From: an uncultured Lachnospiraceae bacterium
Lineage (GTDB): Bacteria > Bacillota > Clostridia > Lachnospirales > Lachnospiraceae
Assembly: GCA_934330725.1 (NCBI GenBank)
Contig: CAKRGM010000021.1
Location: 1 to 40,927, forward strand
Length of the DNA stretch: 40,927 nt
Direction: 5' to 3'
The position numbers and the translations under genes were made by a program. Every line of letters begins with the position of its first letter. The stretch's first letter is position 1. The notes under the pieces were generated by a model. It saw only the letters and a list, made by a program, of their open reading frames with translations, had not been told where the DNA came from and ran no database searches. Positions 22,998 through 31,652 of this stretch are shown piece by piece.

Positions 22998-23984
22998 ATG
23001 CATCCTGGAAAAGTATCAAATTCGATCTTGAAAAGATCAGTTTTTAAACGTTTAAAAAGTAAAAATAAGCTGATATCATCAAAGCCGGCAATGGGACTGG
23101 ACTGTACGCATATAAATACACAGGGAGGTAATGTTTTAAGCTGTGTAAGCTATGGGAATTTTGCTGTGTTCAAAGCTGCAAACAATATCGCATCATGTGG
23201 AGGGATGCCAGTCGCGGCACAATGCGCTGTTATAATGCCTGTTGATTTTGATGAACGTGTTTTAAAGGATATTGTGTCACAAATAGATAGTGAATGTGCA
23301 TATTTCGGCATGCAGATATCAGGTGGCCGCACATTGGTAAGTGATAAAGTAAATGAGCCTGTAGTTACGATAACCGGTATAGGAATTGCAGAAGCTGATG
23401 TTAATGTTTCAGCGGCAAATGCAAAACCGGGACAGGATATTGTAATGACAAAGCACATAGGAATAAGTGGAATCCGTATGATAGCAGAGCTTAAGAAAAA
23501 TGAGATTGAGAGCATATATACAACGGAATTTCTTGAACAGGCGGTTGCTGATATATCTGATATGAGCGTGCAGAAGGAAGCATCGGTTGCGCTTGGTTGT
23601 GGTGTTAATGCAATGCATGATGTAAATGAAGGCGGTATATTTGCCGCGTTGTGGAATATGGCAGAGGCGGCAGGAGCCGGCATTGATGTCGATTGCAGAA
23701 AAATCACTGTTAAACAGGAAATTATTGAAATATGTGAGATGTTTGATATTAATCCATATGAGCTTGAATCAGCAGGGAGTCTTTTGATTGCGGCTGATAA
23801 TGGATATCAGCTGGTAGAAAAGCTTAAGGAAAATGGTATAACAGCACAGGTTATAGGCGCATTTACAAAAGGAAACCAGCGTATAATAAGAAATCAAGAT
23901 GAAATACGTTATCTGGATGTGCCAAAGACTGATGAGATAAACAGATTTAAGGCAGATATTCTGTTTAAAGATGAAAAGGAATAA
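22998..23984 (+). CDS. HypE/AIR-synthase-related ATP-binding protein
   Basis: The 328-residue protein belongs to the PurM/AIR-synthase superfamily, closest in appearance to HypE-like stand-alone proteins. The start resembles the M-x-x-GKVS-x-x-x-LKRSV pattern. A GMPVAAQCAVIMP block, SGGRTLVSD and HDVNEGGIFAALWNMAEAAG mark the two alpha/beta halves that bind ATP. HypE itself dehydrates a thiocarboxamide during NiFe-hydrogenase maturation, but no hyp genes are nearby and the C-terminal PRIC cysteine tail of HypE is absent. So the role is open. ATG 22998 is chosen over TTG 22992 because AGAGG is 6 nt upstream. Confidence 0.8.
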   Translation: MHPGKVSNSILKRSVFKRLKSKNKLISSKPAMGLDCTHINTQGGNVLSCVSYGNFAVFKAANNIASCGGMPVAAQCAVIMPVDFDERVLKDIVSQIDSECAYFGMQISGGRTLVSDKVNEPVVTITGIGIAEADVNVSAANAKPGQDIVMTKHIGISGIRMIAELKKNEIESIYTTEFLEQAVADISDMSVQKEASVALGCGVNAMHDVNEGGIFAALWNMAEAAGAGIDVDCRKITVKQEIIEICEMFDINPYELESAGSLLIAADNGYQLVEKLKENGITAQVIGAFTKGNQRIIRNQDEIRYLDVPKTDEINRFKADILFKDEKE

Positions 23985-24079
23985 CATAAATTTATATGTT
24001 TTACGGTAAGGGTCTGTGATATGCACATTGAACACAGAACCGTATTTACAAGATATGTGCAGAAATGGGGATATTGTAT

Positions 24080-24562
24080 ATGAGAGAAAAAATATTAGAT
24101 ATGCTTGAAAAAAACAGCAGAATTGATTTAAAAGATATGGCAGTAATGCTTGGAATGTCAGAGGCAGAAGTGGCTAATGAAATAGCTGATATGGAAAAAG
24201 AAAATATAATATGTGGTTATAATACAATTATTAACTGGGATAAGACAAGTGAAGAAAAAGTTACTGCTCTTATCGAAGTGAAAGTAACACCACAGCGTGG
24301 ACTTGGATTTGACAGCATTGCAGAAAGAATATATAAGTATGATGAAATAACATCAGTTTATCTTATGTCAGGCGGATTTGATTTTACGGTAATAATAGAA
24401 GGTAAGACTATGAAGTCAGTTGCACAGTTTGTTGCTAACAAGCTGTCTCCACTTGATTCAGTGCTTAGTACATCAACTCATTTTGTATTAAAAAAATACA
24501 AGGATTATGGAACAGTAATTAATTCAGAAGCAAAAGATGAAAGGATGTTGGTGACACCATGA
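24080..24562 (+). CDS. Lrp/AsnC-family transcriptional regulator
   Basis: The 160-residue protein has an N-terminal helix-turn-helix (about residues 1-50: LKDMAVMLGMSEAEVANEIA). A C-terminal RAM/ligand-binding domain follows (about 60-150), with the ALIEVKV, VYLMSGGFDFTVII and THFVLKKYKDYG strands. Such proteins form octamers and sense amino acids. It overlaps the aminotransferase gene by 4 bp (ATGA), so it likely controls amino acid metabolism in response to a substrate of that enzyme. An upstream in-frame ATG at 24065 lies within the AAATGGGG that serves as the binding site, so 24080 is preferred. The upstream interval has a hairpin with TACGG / CCGTA arms (about 24002-24046). Confidence 0.9.
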   Translation: MREKILDMLEKNSRIDLKDMAVMLGMSEAEVANEIADMEKENIICGYNTIINWDKTSEEKVTALIEVKVTPQRGLGFDSIAERIYKYDEITSVYLMSGGFDFTVIIEGKTMKSVAQFVANKLSPLDSVLSTSTHFVLKKYKDYGTVINSEAKDERMLVTP

Positions 24563-25716
24563 GAAATCCCATATCACAAAAAATAGCCGGTATTGAACCT
24601 TCAGGAATAAGAAAGTTTTTTGATATTGTTAATGAAATGGAAGATGCTATTTCACTTGGTGTTGGTGAACCGGATTTTGATACACCATGGAACGTCAGGG
24701 AAGAGGGTATATATACTTTGGAAAAAGGAAGAACTTTTTATACATCTAATGCAGGACTTCTTGACCTGAGAAAAGAAATATGCAGATATGTGGCACGAAA
24801 ATATGATCTGCATTACGATCCGGTATATGAAACACTTGTAACTATTGGGGGAAGTGAGGCTATTGACCTTGCTTTAAGATGTATGATTGATCCGGGGGAT
24901 GAAGTTCTTATACCGCAGCCAAGCTATGTGTCATACCTGCCATGTGCTGTTATGGCAGATGCAAAGCCGGTAATTATTCGTCTTAAAGAGGAAAATGACT
25001 TTAAGCTTACAAAGGAGGAATTACTTGCACATATTACGGATAAGACAAAAGTGCTTGTAATGCCATTCCCTAATAATCCAACAGGTGCTATAATGAGAAG
25101 AGAGGAACTTGAAGAACTTGTGCCTGCTATCATAGAGAATGATTTGTATGTTATTTCAGATGAAATATATGCTGAACTTACATATGATACAAGGCATTGC
25201 TCGATTGGAAGCCTTCCGGGAATGAAAGAAAGAACAATTGTAATCAATGGATTTTCAAAGGCATTTGCAATGACTGGATGGCGTCTTGGATATGCCTGTG
25301 GTCCTCATAATATTATCGAGCAGATGGTAAAGCTTCATCAGTATGCAATCATGTGTGCACCGACTAACAGCCAGTTTGCGGCAGTAGAAGCACTTAAGAA
25401 CTGTGATGATGAAGTAGATAAGATGGTAGAAGCATATAACCAGAGAAGACGTTTTTTACTTAATGCATTTAAGGAAATGGGAATCGACTGCTTTGATCCT
25501 TATGGGGCATTTTATGTATTTCCATCGATTAAAAAGTTTGGTCTTACATCTGATGAATTTGCAAACAGGCTCTTACAGGAAGAAAAGCTGGCCGTAGTTC
25601 CGGGAACAGCGTTTGGTGAATGTGGAGAAGGATTTGTAAGGATATCTTATGCATACTCAATTGATATGCTTAAAGAGGGATTACGAAGAATAAATAATTT
25701 TATTAAAAGGCTATAG
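24559..25716 (+). CDS. Class I/II PLP-dependent aminotransferase
   Basis: The 385-residue enzyme is a fold-type I aminotransferase like AspC/PatA. It has GVGEPDFDTP near the N-terminus, the TIGGSEAIDLALR phosphate-binding turn, and PFPNNPTGA with the conserved Asn. ISDEIYAELTY carries the Asp that contacts the pyridine ring, and INGFSKAFAMTGWRLGY carries the Lys that forms the Schiff base. The C-terminal FVRISYAYS has the substrate-binding Arg. It exchanges amino groups between an amino acid and 2-oxoglutarate or another keto acid; the substrate cannot be read out. It is translationally coupled to an Lrp/AsnC regulator. Confidence 0.92.
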   Translation: MRNPISQKIAGIEPSGIRKFFDIVNEMEDAISLGVGEPDFDTPWNVREEGIYTLEKGRTFYTSNAGLLDLRKEICRYVARKYDLHYDPVYETLVTIGGSEAIDLALRCMIDPGDEVLIPQPSYVSYLPCAVMADAKPVIIRLKEENDFKLTKEELLAHITDKTKVLVMPFPNNPTGAIMRREELEELVPAIIENDLYVISDEIYAELTYDTRHCSIGSLPGMKERTIVINGFSKAFAMTGWRLGYACGPHNIIEQMVKLHQYAIMCAPTNSQFAAVEALKNCDDEVDKMVEAYNQRRRFLLNAFKEMGIDCFDPYGAFYVFPSIKKFGLTSDEFANRLLQEEKLAVVPGTAFGECGEGFVRISYAYSIDMLKEGLRRINNFIKRL

Positions 25717-25751
25717 CGTTTATTGGTCTATAGATTGAGGGGGAATAAAAT

Positions 25752-26222
25752 ATGGCAGAAATAAATGTTGGATTAATCAATCCGTTTTTATCAGCAGCAA
25801 CAGGAGTTATAAGGGATACATGCCAGGTGAATCTTCAGATAGGCAAACCATTTATAAAAACAACAGAGTTTGATGAGAGCATGGTAATTATAATGATTGG
25901 AATTACCGGTGAAATACGTGGCCATGTTATTATAGCAATACCTTATGAGAATGCACTTAATATCGCTTCAAAGATGATGATGGGAATGCCTGTTACTGAA
26001 CTTGATGAGATGTCAGTCAGCGCAATAAGTGAACTTGGTAATATGATTATGGGAAATGCAGCTACATTGCTTTCAAATAATGGTATTGGAATAGATATAA
26101 CACCACCTACATTATGTGAGGGCAAATTAAGCATAACCCAGGCATATGCAAAGAATATATGTGTTCCGCTTACTGCTGATGGCGTCAGGATTGAACTGGA
26201 TATTGCTATAAAGAGCGAATAG
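25752..26222 (+). CDS. cheX: Chemotaxis phosphatase CheX
   Basis: The 156-residue protein matches CheX, which removes phosphate from CheY-P. The start MAEINVGLINPFLSAA is typical, and the helix SAISELGNMIMGNAATLL carries the E-x-x-N pair that acts on CheY-P. The mixed beta core ends VRIELDIAIK. No other chemotaxis gene is in the window, so it is an orphan here. GAGGGGG stands about 9 nt before the ATG. Confidence 0.88.
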   Translation: MAEINVGLINPFLSAATGVIRDTCQVNLQIGKPFIKTTEFDESMVIIMIGITGEIRGHVIIAIPYENALNIASKMMMGMPVTELDEMSVSAISELGNMIMGNAATLLSNNGIGIDITPPTLCEGKLSITQAYAKNICVPLTADGVRIELDIAIKSE

Positions 26223-26238
26223 CGCAAAGGAGATAACA

Positions 26239-26742
26239 GTGTTAAATATTGTTTTACATGAACCGGAAATGCCTGCAAATACGGGAAATATAGGAAGAAC
26301 ATGTGTGGCAGCAGGAGCAAGGCTTCACTTAATTGAGCCATTAGGGTTTAAGCTTAACGAGAAGATGTTAAAAAGAGCCGGGCTTGATTACTGGGATAAG
26401 CTTGATGTAACAGTATATGATGATTATCAGGATTTTCTTGATAAGAATCCGGGTGCAAAAATATATATGGCAACAACAAAGGCAGCCAAAACCTATACGG
26501 AGGCTGCCTTTGAGGATGACTGTTATATAATGTTTGGCAAAGAAAGTGCCGGAATTCCTGAAGAAATTCTGGTGGAGAATGAGGAAAACTGCATAAGAAT
26601 CCCGATGATAGGAGATATCCGCTCACTTAATCTTTCTAATTCAGTTGCCATAGTATTGTATGAGGCGCTGAGACAGAATGATTTTAAAGCTATGAATTGC
26701 GAGGGACATCTTCATCATCTTCATTGGAAACACGAAGAGTAA
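26239..26742 (+). CDS. trmL: tRNA (cytidine/uridine34-2'-O)-methyltransferase TrmL
   Basis: The 167-residue SPOUT methyltransferase has LNIVLHEPEMPANTGNIGRT at the N-terminus, MFGKESAGIPEEIL with the SAM-binding loop, and the knot motif RIPMIGDIRSLNLSNSVAIV. TrmL methylates the ribose of position 34 in tRNA-Leu isoacceptors. A GTG start is used, with AAAGGAG 6 nt upstream. The last 53 bp overlap the 3' end of the convergent histidine kinase gene. The last residues (GHLHHLHWKHEE) are encoded by that overlap. Confidence 0.93.
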   Translation: MLNIVLHEPEMPANTGNIGRTCVAAGARLHLIEPLGFKLNEKMLKRAGLDYWDKLDVTVYDDYQDFLDKNPGAKIYMATTKAAKTYTEAAFEDDCYIMFGKESAGIPEEILVENEENCIRIPMIGDIRSLNLSNSVAIVLYEALRQNDFKAMNCEGHLHHLHWKHEE

Positions 26743-28138
26743 ATGTAAATTCTGTACCGACTCCGGGCGTACTGACAACATCAATCTGTGTATGATGTGC
26801 CTGTATGATTTCCTTGGTAATTGCAAGACCAAGCCCGGAGCCTTTTTTATCACGTCCTCTTGAAGCGTCAATTTTATAGAATCTTGTCCATATCTTTTCA
26901 AGATTTTCTTTTGAAATTCCACAACCGGTATCTTTTACTGAAATATAAGCCATGTCAGAGCGTTTGCGTGCTGTCACGTAGATACATGAATTGTCAGGCG
27001 TAAATTTAATGGCATTATCAATAAGGTTATATATTACCTGCTGAATCTTACTTATATCTGCCTTTACCATTATCTTTTTATCAGAAAAAGTAATATCAAA
27101 ATAAATTCCACGTTTCTTACATTTTCCATCAAATGTCTCTATAGTATGCTTAATGATTGAATTGATATCAAAGGTCGTTATATCGAGTACAACTGTCTTG
27201 GGATCAAGTTCGTTTAAAGTAAGTATGTTGTTTGTAAGCTTTGTAAGTCTGTCAGTTTCAAACAGAACGATATCAATATATTTATTGATAAGTTCAGGAG
27301 GTATTGTTCCGTCAGAAATTGCTTCAAGATATCCCTTGATAGAAGTCAGAGGTGAACGAAAATCGTGTGAGATATTTGAAAGGAATTTCTGCTGGAATTC
27401 ATCCATTTCATTTAATCTTGATGCCATGTAGTCAAGCGACATAGCCAGCTGGCCTATTTCGTCATGGTGTTTTATATCAACCTTATAGGACAGATTACCG
27501 CTGGCATATTCCGATGTGGCTCTTATTATGTCATTTAACGGAAGCGTAACATATAGTATATAAATTATGATAAATGTTGATGCAAGAAGCATTGACACGA
27601 AAAAAGTGAAATAGTTAGTATTAAAGGTCATGTACACCATTTCTGTTATTTTCGTCATTGGAAGGCTGATAATCACATAGCCTCTATGCGAAAATGAGTA
27701 GGTAATCGGTGCAAAAACATTTAAACTTTCTTCATTCAAAATGCCACACAGGTTGCTTTTAATATAGTAGTTTGAGCCAAGTGAGGTGTAATCAAAGTCC
27801 GGAACTTTATAAAGTACACCCGAATTAGTGCGCTTGCCTGAATATGACGTATCAAGTACTATATTGTTTGAATCGTCCATTATCATGATACGTGTTGCGT
27901 TTAGTGTTGAAACAGTTGACAGTTCACGCAGGATAATATCATAGTTTTCATCAGTAATGTAATCAGTACAATACTTTTCTGCAATGGTAAGAGACTGCTT
28001 GTACAGTGAATCGGTATATTTTTTTGTGACCTGGTTATAGTCAATTTTGTAGCTGACAAAAGTAACACATAAAAAACCAGTGATAAATATAATTACAAAG
28101 GTAACTATATATTTTAATAGTAAGGTATAATTTTTCAA
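26690..28138 (-). CDS. Membrane sensor histidine kinase
   Basis: The 482-residue protein has a first membrane segment (about 10-30), an extracytoplasmic sensor region of about 140 residues, and a second segment (about 170-192). A HAMP linker, a HisKA helix with the phosphorylated His in FLSNISHDFRSPLTSIKGYL, and an HATPase domain follow (N box NLIDNAIKF, G1 DTGCGI, G2 GSGLGLAI). The signal sensed is unknown. A TTG start at 28138 is chosen because GGAGG lies 5 nt upstream; the same GGAGG would be coding if the TTG at 28150 were used. It follows its response regulator by 36 bp. Its 3' end overlaps trmL by 53 bp. Confidence 0.9.
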   Translation of the reverse strand: MKNYTLLLKYIVTFVIIFITGFLCVTFVSYKIDYNQVTKKYTDSLYKQSLTIAEKYCTDYITDENYDIILRELSTVSTLNATRIMIMDDSNNIVLDTSYSGKRTNSGVLYKVPDFDYTSLGSNYYIKSNLCGILNEESLNVFAPITYSFSHRGYVIISLPMTKITEMVYMTFNTNYFTFFVSMLLASTFIIIYILYVTLPLNDIIRATSEYASGNLSYKVDIKHHDEIGQLAMSLDYMASRLNEMDEFQQKFLSNISHDFRSPLTSIKGYLEAISDGTIPPELINKYIDIVLFETDRLTKLTNNILTLNELDPKTVVLDITTFDINSIIKHTIETFDGKCKKRGIYFDITFSDKKIMVKADISKIQQVIYNLIDNAIKFTPDNSCIYVTARKRSDMAYISVKDTGCGISKENLEKIWTRFYKIDASRGRDKKGSGLGLAITKEIIQAHHTQIDVVSTPGVGTEFTFTLRVSNEDDEDVPRNS

Positions 28139-28174
28139 AATTTCCTCCAACCGTTTAAAGGTAGAAATAAAGTG

Positions 28175-28876
28175 CTAACGAGTCACAAATTTGTATCCGA
28201 TGCCCCATACTGTTTCAATTGCCCATCTGTCATGGTCACTGATTTTCTCACGGATTCGTTTAATATGAACATCAATGGTTCTGGTGTCACCAATATATTC
28301 ATATCCCCATATCTGGTCAAGCAGCTGTTCACGGGTAAATACCTGATTTGGTGAAGAGGCAAGAAAATATAAAAGTTCAAGCTCCTTAGGTGGCATCTCG
28401 ATGTTTTTTCCTAAATAAATAACAGAATAATTATCGAGATTTATTGTAAGATCCGGGTATTCAACACAGTGAGTATCAGGCTTAGGTGCAGCTTCAGGCT
28501 TTGGAACATTGTAACGGCGCAGCACTGCTCTTACACGGGCAACCATTTCTTTTGATTCAAATGGCTTTATAATATAATCATCAGCTCCAAGCTCAAGACC
28601 TAAAACTTTGTCAAATGTTTCTCCCTTTGCAGAAAGCATAATGATTGGAACATTACTTGTTTTACGTACTTCACGGCATACCTGGTATCCATCGATTCCC
28701 GGGAGCATAAGATCAAGAAGTATAAGATCAGGTTTAAATTCTTCTACAGCTTTGAGGGCGCTTTCGCCATCATATACCATCTTTGTTTCAAAACATTCTT
28801 TGGTAAGATATAAAGATACAAGTTCTGCAATATTTTCATCATCATCAACAATAAGTATTTTTTGTTTTGCTATCAT
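28175..28876 (-). CDS. OmpR/PhoB-family response regulator
   Basis: The 233-residue protein has a receiver domain (KILIVDDDEN with the acidic pocket, LILLDLMLPGIDG with the phosphorylated Asp, IIMLSAKGE and DDYIIKPFE with the Lys). After a Pro/Ala linker comes a winged helix of the OmpR type (LTINLDNYSVIYLGKNIEMP, REQLLDQIWGYEYIGDTRTI, ETVWGIGYKF). It is the partner of the histidine kinase that follows and probably controls envelope or stress genes, but the targets are not shown here. The interval to mutS2 is 62 bp. Confidence 0.95.
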   Translation of the reverse strand: MIAKQKILIVDDDENIAELVSLYLTKECFETKMVYDGESALKAVEEFKPDLILLDLMLPGIDGYQVCREVRKTSNVPIIMLSAKGETFDKVLGLELGADDYIIKPFESKEMVARVRAVLRRYNVPKPEAAPKPDTHCVEYPDLTINLDNYSVIYLGKNIEMPPKELELLYFLASSPNQVFTREQLLDQIWGYEYIGDTRTIDVHIKRIREKISDHDRWAIETVWGIGYKFVTR

Positions 28877-28938
28877 ATAAGTACCATGCCTTTCTTAAAG
28901 TATATAACTGTCTGTTTTAAAATGTTATTATTCAGGGT

Positions 28939-31311
28939 TTATTTAAAATCAACTATTGTAACGCCGGCATCGCCCTCTCCGAATTCTCCGAGTCTAAATG
29001 ATTTGATATAGGAAATTCCTTTAAGATACGAAGTTATTCCACGGCGCAAAGCTCCGGTACCTTTGCCATGGACAATACGTACCTGTGGTATTTTTGCAAC
29101 ATATGCATCATCAAGATATTTATCAAGAACAGCAATAGCTTCATCAACAGTGTATCCAAGAAGGTTTATTTCAGGAGAGATACTGGCTGACTTTGCCATT
29201 TTTATGTGGCTTGAACCACCGGATTTGCGGTTTGACTGTGAAGTGTTTTCCGGCTCTTTGTAACCTTGAAGGATTTCAAGATTTGTTATTTTCGTTTTTG
29301 TGTTCAGGCTTCCCATCGAAACGGTAAGTTCACCTTTTGAGTTTGGCGCGCTTGTGACGGTTCCGGTAAGATTCATGCTGAGTATGCGTACATGTACACC
29401 TGGTTTGAAATCAGTGAGCCTGCTGGTTCGTTTTGCTTTAGGCTTTGGCGTCTGTATGTCGCTTAAATTCTTCTGGTTGGCATTTACCTTGTCACGTATC
29501 AGACTTCTTTGTTTTTCAAGTTCTTTCATGGTCATTCCATGCTTATTCATGGTCTTAATTGTCTGATCTGCATATTCCTTGGCTTCACGCAGTATGTCAG
29601 CGGCCTGTTCATTAGCACGTCTGAGTATTTTATCCTTACGTTCGTCAAGACGTTCTGATTTTTGTTTGAGCTCTTTTTTCAGGTTGGCAATTTCATTTTT
29701 ATATTCGTTGATTTCAGTACGTTCTTTTTCAATTATAACACGACTTTTCTCGAGGTCACTTAAAAGATCTTCAAATTTTATATCTTCCGCGTCTATACGT
29801 GATGATGCATCATCAACGATATATTGTGGCAGCCCGAGTTTTTTTGAAATGGCAAATGCATTACTTTTTCCGGGAATTCCGATTAAAAGCCTGTAAGTAG
29901 GACGAAGTGATTCAACATCAAATTCGCAGCATGCATTTTCAACACCTTTTGTTGTAAGTGCATAGATTTTAAGTTCACTGTAATGAGTTGTTGCCATTGT
30001 TGTAATATCGCGTTCGTGCAGGTCGTTTAGTATTGAAACGGCAAGTGCAGCTCCTTCTGTAGGATCAGTTCCGGCACCAATTTCGTCAAATAGTATAAGA
30101 CTGTTTTCATCAGCTTCTTTAAGTATTTTTACAGTATTAGTCATATGTGATGAAAATGTACTAAGGCTCTGCTCAATACTCTGTTCATCTCCTATATCCG
30201 CAAAAATATTATCAAATACCGCAATTTCTGAATGGTCAAAGGCAGGAATATTAAGACCTGACTGGGCCATAAGCGTAAGCAGACCAACTGTTTTTAGTGA
30301 TACTGTTTTACCACCGGTGTTAGGACCTGTAACTATAAGCAGGTTAAAATCTGCGCCAAGATAAATATCTATTGGAACAACAGTGTGCTGTTCAATCAGT
30401 GGATGGCGGCCTTTTTTAATGTTTATCCGTCTGTCAGTGTTCATAACAGGACGACTGCATTTGTAAAATCTTGACAGAAGTGCTTTTGCAAATATTGTGT
30501 CAAGAGTGGAAAGAACTGTAAGATTTGTTGCAAGTTCATCTGTAAATTCAGCAGCTGACACACTTAATGAAGCAAGAATCGCTTCAATTTCAGCCTGTTC
30601 TTTTAACTGCAGTTCTTTAATATCGTTATTAAGCTTTACAATTGCCGCCGGCTCGATAAAGAGCGTTGAACCGGTTGCAGACTGGTCGTGTACCATGCCT
30701 GGCACCTGGGATTTATATTCTGCTTTTACCGGAAGACAGTATCTGCCGGAACGTGTTGTTATTACAAAATCCTGAAGGCAGTTTCGTACAGATGATGAAT
30801 TGAGCATGTTATTAAGTTCAGAATGTATACGGTCATTGGCAACAGCCATCTGGCGGCGTATGTTCTTAAGCTGTGCACTTGCATCACTGCTTATTTCATC
30901 TTCAGAGATAATACATTTTTTAATCTGGGCATTAAGTGATGTAAGTGGGTTAAGCATGCTGAACATACCGGAAAGAGAATCATTATATTCATCATAATAA
31001 TTTTTTACATGAGCTGCGGTAGTAAGCAGAGAGCTTATATTAAGCAGTTCGGTTATATTAAGTGAACTGCCGATTTCAAGCCTTTTAACAGACGCAGTAA
31101 TATCACGTATTCCATTCAGGTCAACACTCCCTTTTGCATAAATACGGGTCAGTGCATCATTGGTCCGTGTAAGCTCACAATTAATCTCATCAATGTCAGT
31201 CATAGGTACAAGATTACGTAAAGTTTCCTTTGCAATATCACATGCAGCAAAAGAAACAAGCTTTTCAATTATTTTATTATATTCAAGTGTCAACAAAGAC
31301 TTACTGTTCAT
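28939..31311 (-). CDS. mutS2: MutS2 (ribosome rescue / DNA-structure ATPase)
   Basis: The 790-residue protein lacks the mismatch-recognition domain of MutS. It has a lever/clamp region, an ABC-like ATPase with Walker A VTGPNTGGKTVSLKT and Walker B around LILFDEIGAGTDPTEGAAL, and a long coiled coil (about 520-610). A KOW-like stretch (VRILSMNLTGTV) and a C-terminal Smr domain with the HGKGTGALR motif complete it. MutS2 splits stalled or collided ribosomes in B. subtilis and has been linked to suppression of recombination. AAAGG stands upstream of its ATG on the reverse strand. It is upstream of the two-component genes on the same strand. Confidence 0.95.
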   Translation of the reverse strand: MNSKSLLTLEYNKIIEKLVSFAACDIAKETLRNLVPMTDIDEINCELTRTNDALTRIYAKGSVDLNGIRDITASVKRLEIGSSLNITELLNISSLLTTAAHVKNYYDEYNDSLSGMFSMLNPLTSLNAQIKKCIISEDEISSDASAQLKNIRRQMAVANDRIHSELNNMLNSSSVRNCLQDFVITTRSGRYCLPVKAEYKSQVPGMVHDQSATGSTLFIEPAAIVKLNNDIKELQLKEQAEIEAILASLSVSAAEFTDELATNLTVLSTLDTIFAKALLSRFYKCSRPVMNTDRRINIKKGRHPLIEQHTVVPIDIYLGADFNLLIVTGPNTGGKTVSLKTVGLLTLMAQSGLNIPAFDHSEIAVFDNIFADIGDEQSIEQSLSTFSSHMTNTVKILKEADENSLILFDEIGAGTDPTEGAALAVSILNDLHERDITTMATTHYSELKIYALTTKGVENACCEFDVESLRPTYRLLIGIPGKSNAFAISKKLGLPQYIVDDASSRIDAEDIKFEDLLSDLEKSRVIIEKERTEINEYKNEIANLKKELKQKSERLDERKDKILRRANEQAADILREAKEYADQTIKTMNKHGMTMKELEKQRSLIRDKVNANQKNLSDIQTPKPKAKRTSRLTDFKPGVHVRILSMNLTGTVTSAPNSKGELTVSMGSLNTKTKITNLEILQGYKEPENTSQSNRKSGGSSHIKMAKSASISPEINLLGYTVDEAIAVLDKYLDDAYVAKIPQVRIVHGKGTGALRRGITSYLKGISYIKSFRLGEFGEGDAGVTIVDFK

Positions 31312-31498
31312 TTACATAATCCTTTCATAATTAGAATATATTATGTACATATTTTACAGCATTTATAGAGAAAATACCATACGTAAGGTGAGTATAATTT
31401 ACATGTATGACATAAAATGTTAATATCTATCGGATATAATTATGCAAAATAGAATAATTATAAAGGTACTATATTTATTTAGGGATTATTAATTGTAA

Positions 31499-31580
31499 GC
31501 AGGCAATTTCGAAACGTACCTGCGTTGAAGTGTTAATTTTGAAAGCCGGTACCTGAAAAACAGAACGTCTGGCAGGTACC
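31499..31580 (+). promoter_or_regulatory. Structured leader before the HtrA-like gene
   Basis: The 341-bp gap after mutS2 holds no gene. It has a hairpin GGTACCTG (31548-31555) / CAGGTACC (31573-31580) with an inner stem CAGA / TCTG, and a smaller one GCAGG (31499-31503) / CCTGC (31519-31523). GTACCTG occurs three times, and TTAATTGTAAG flanks the set on both sides. No T tract follows. I do not recognise a known riboswitch. The rest of the gap (31312-31490) is AT-rich with nothing I can support. Confidence 0.5.
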
Positions 31581-31652
31581 TGTTAATTGTAAGGATAAAG
31601 AGGAAGCATACTTAATATATATTTCCGGACAGATTAAATATGGAGGATAATA

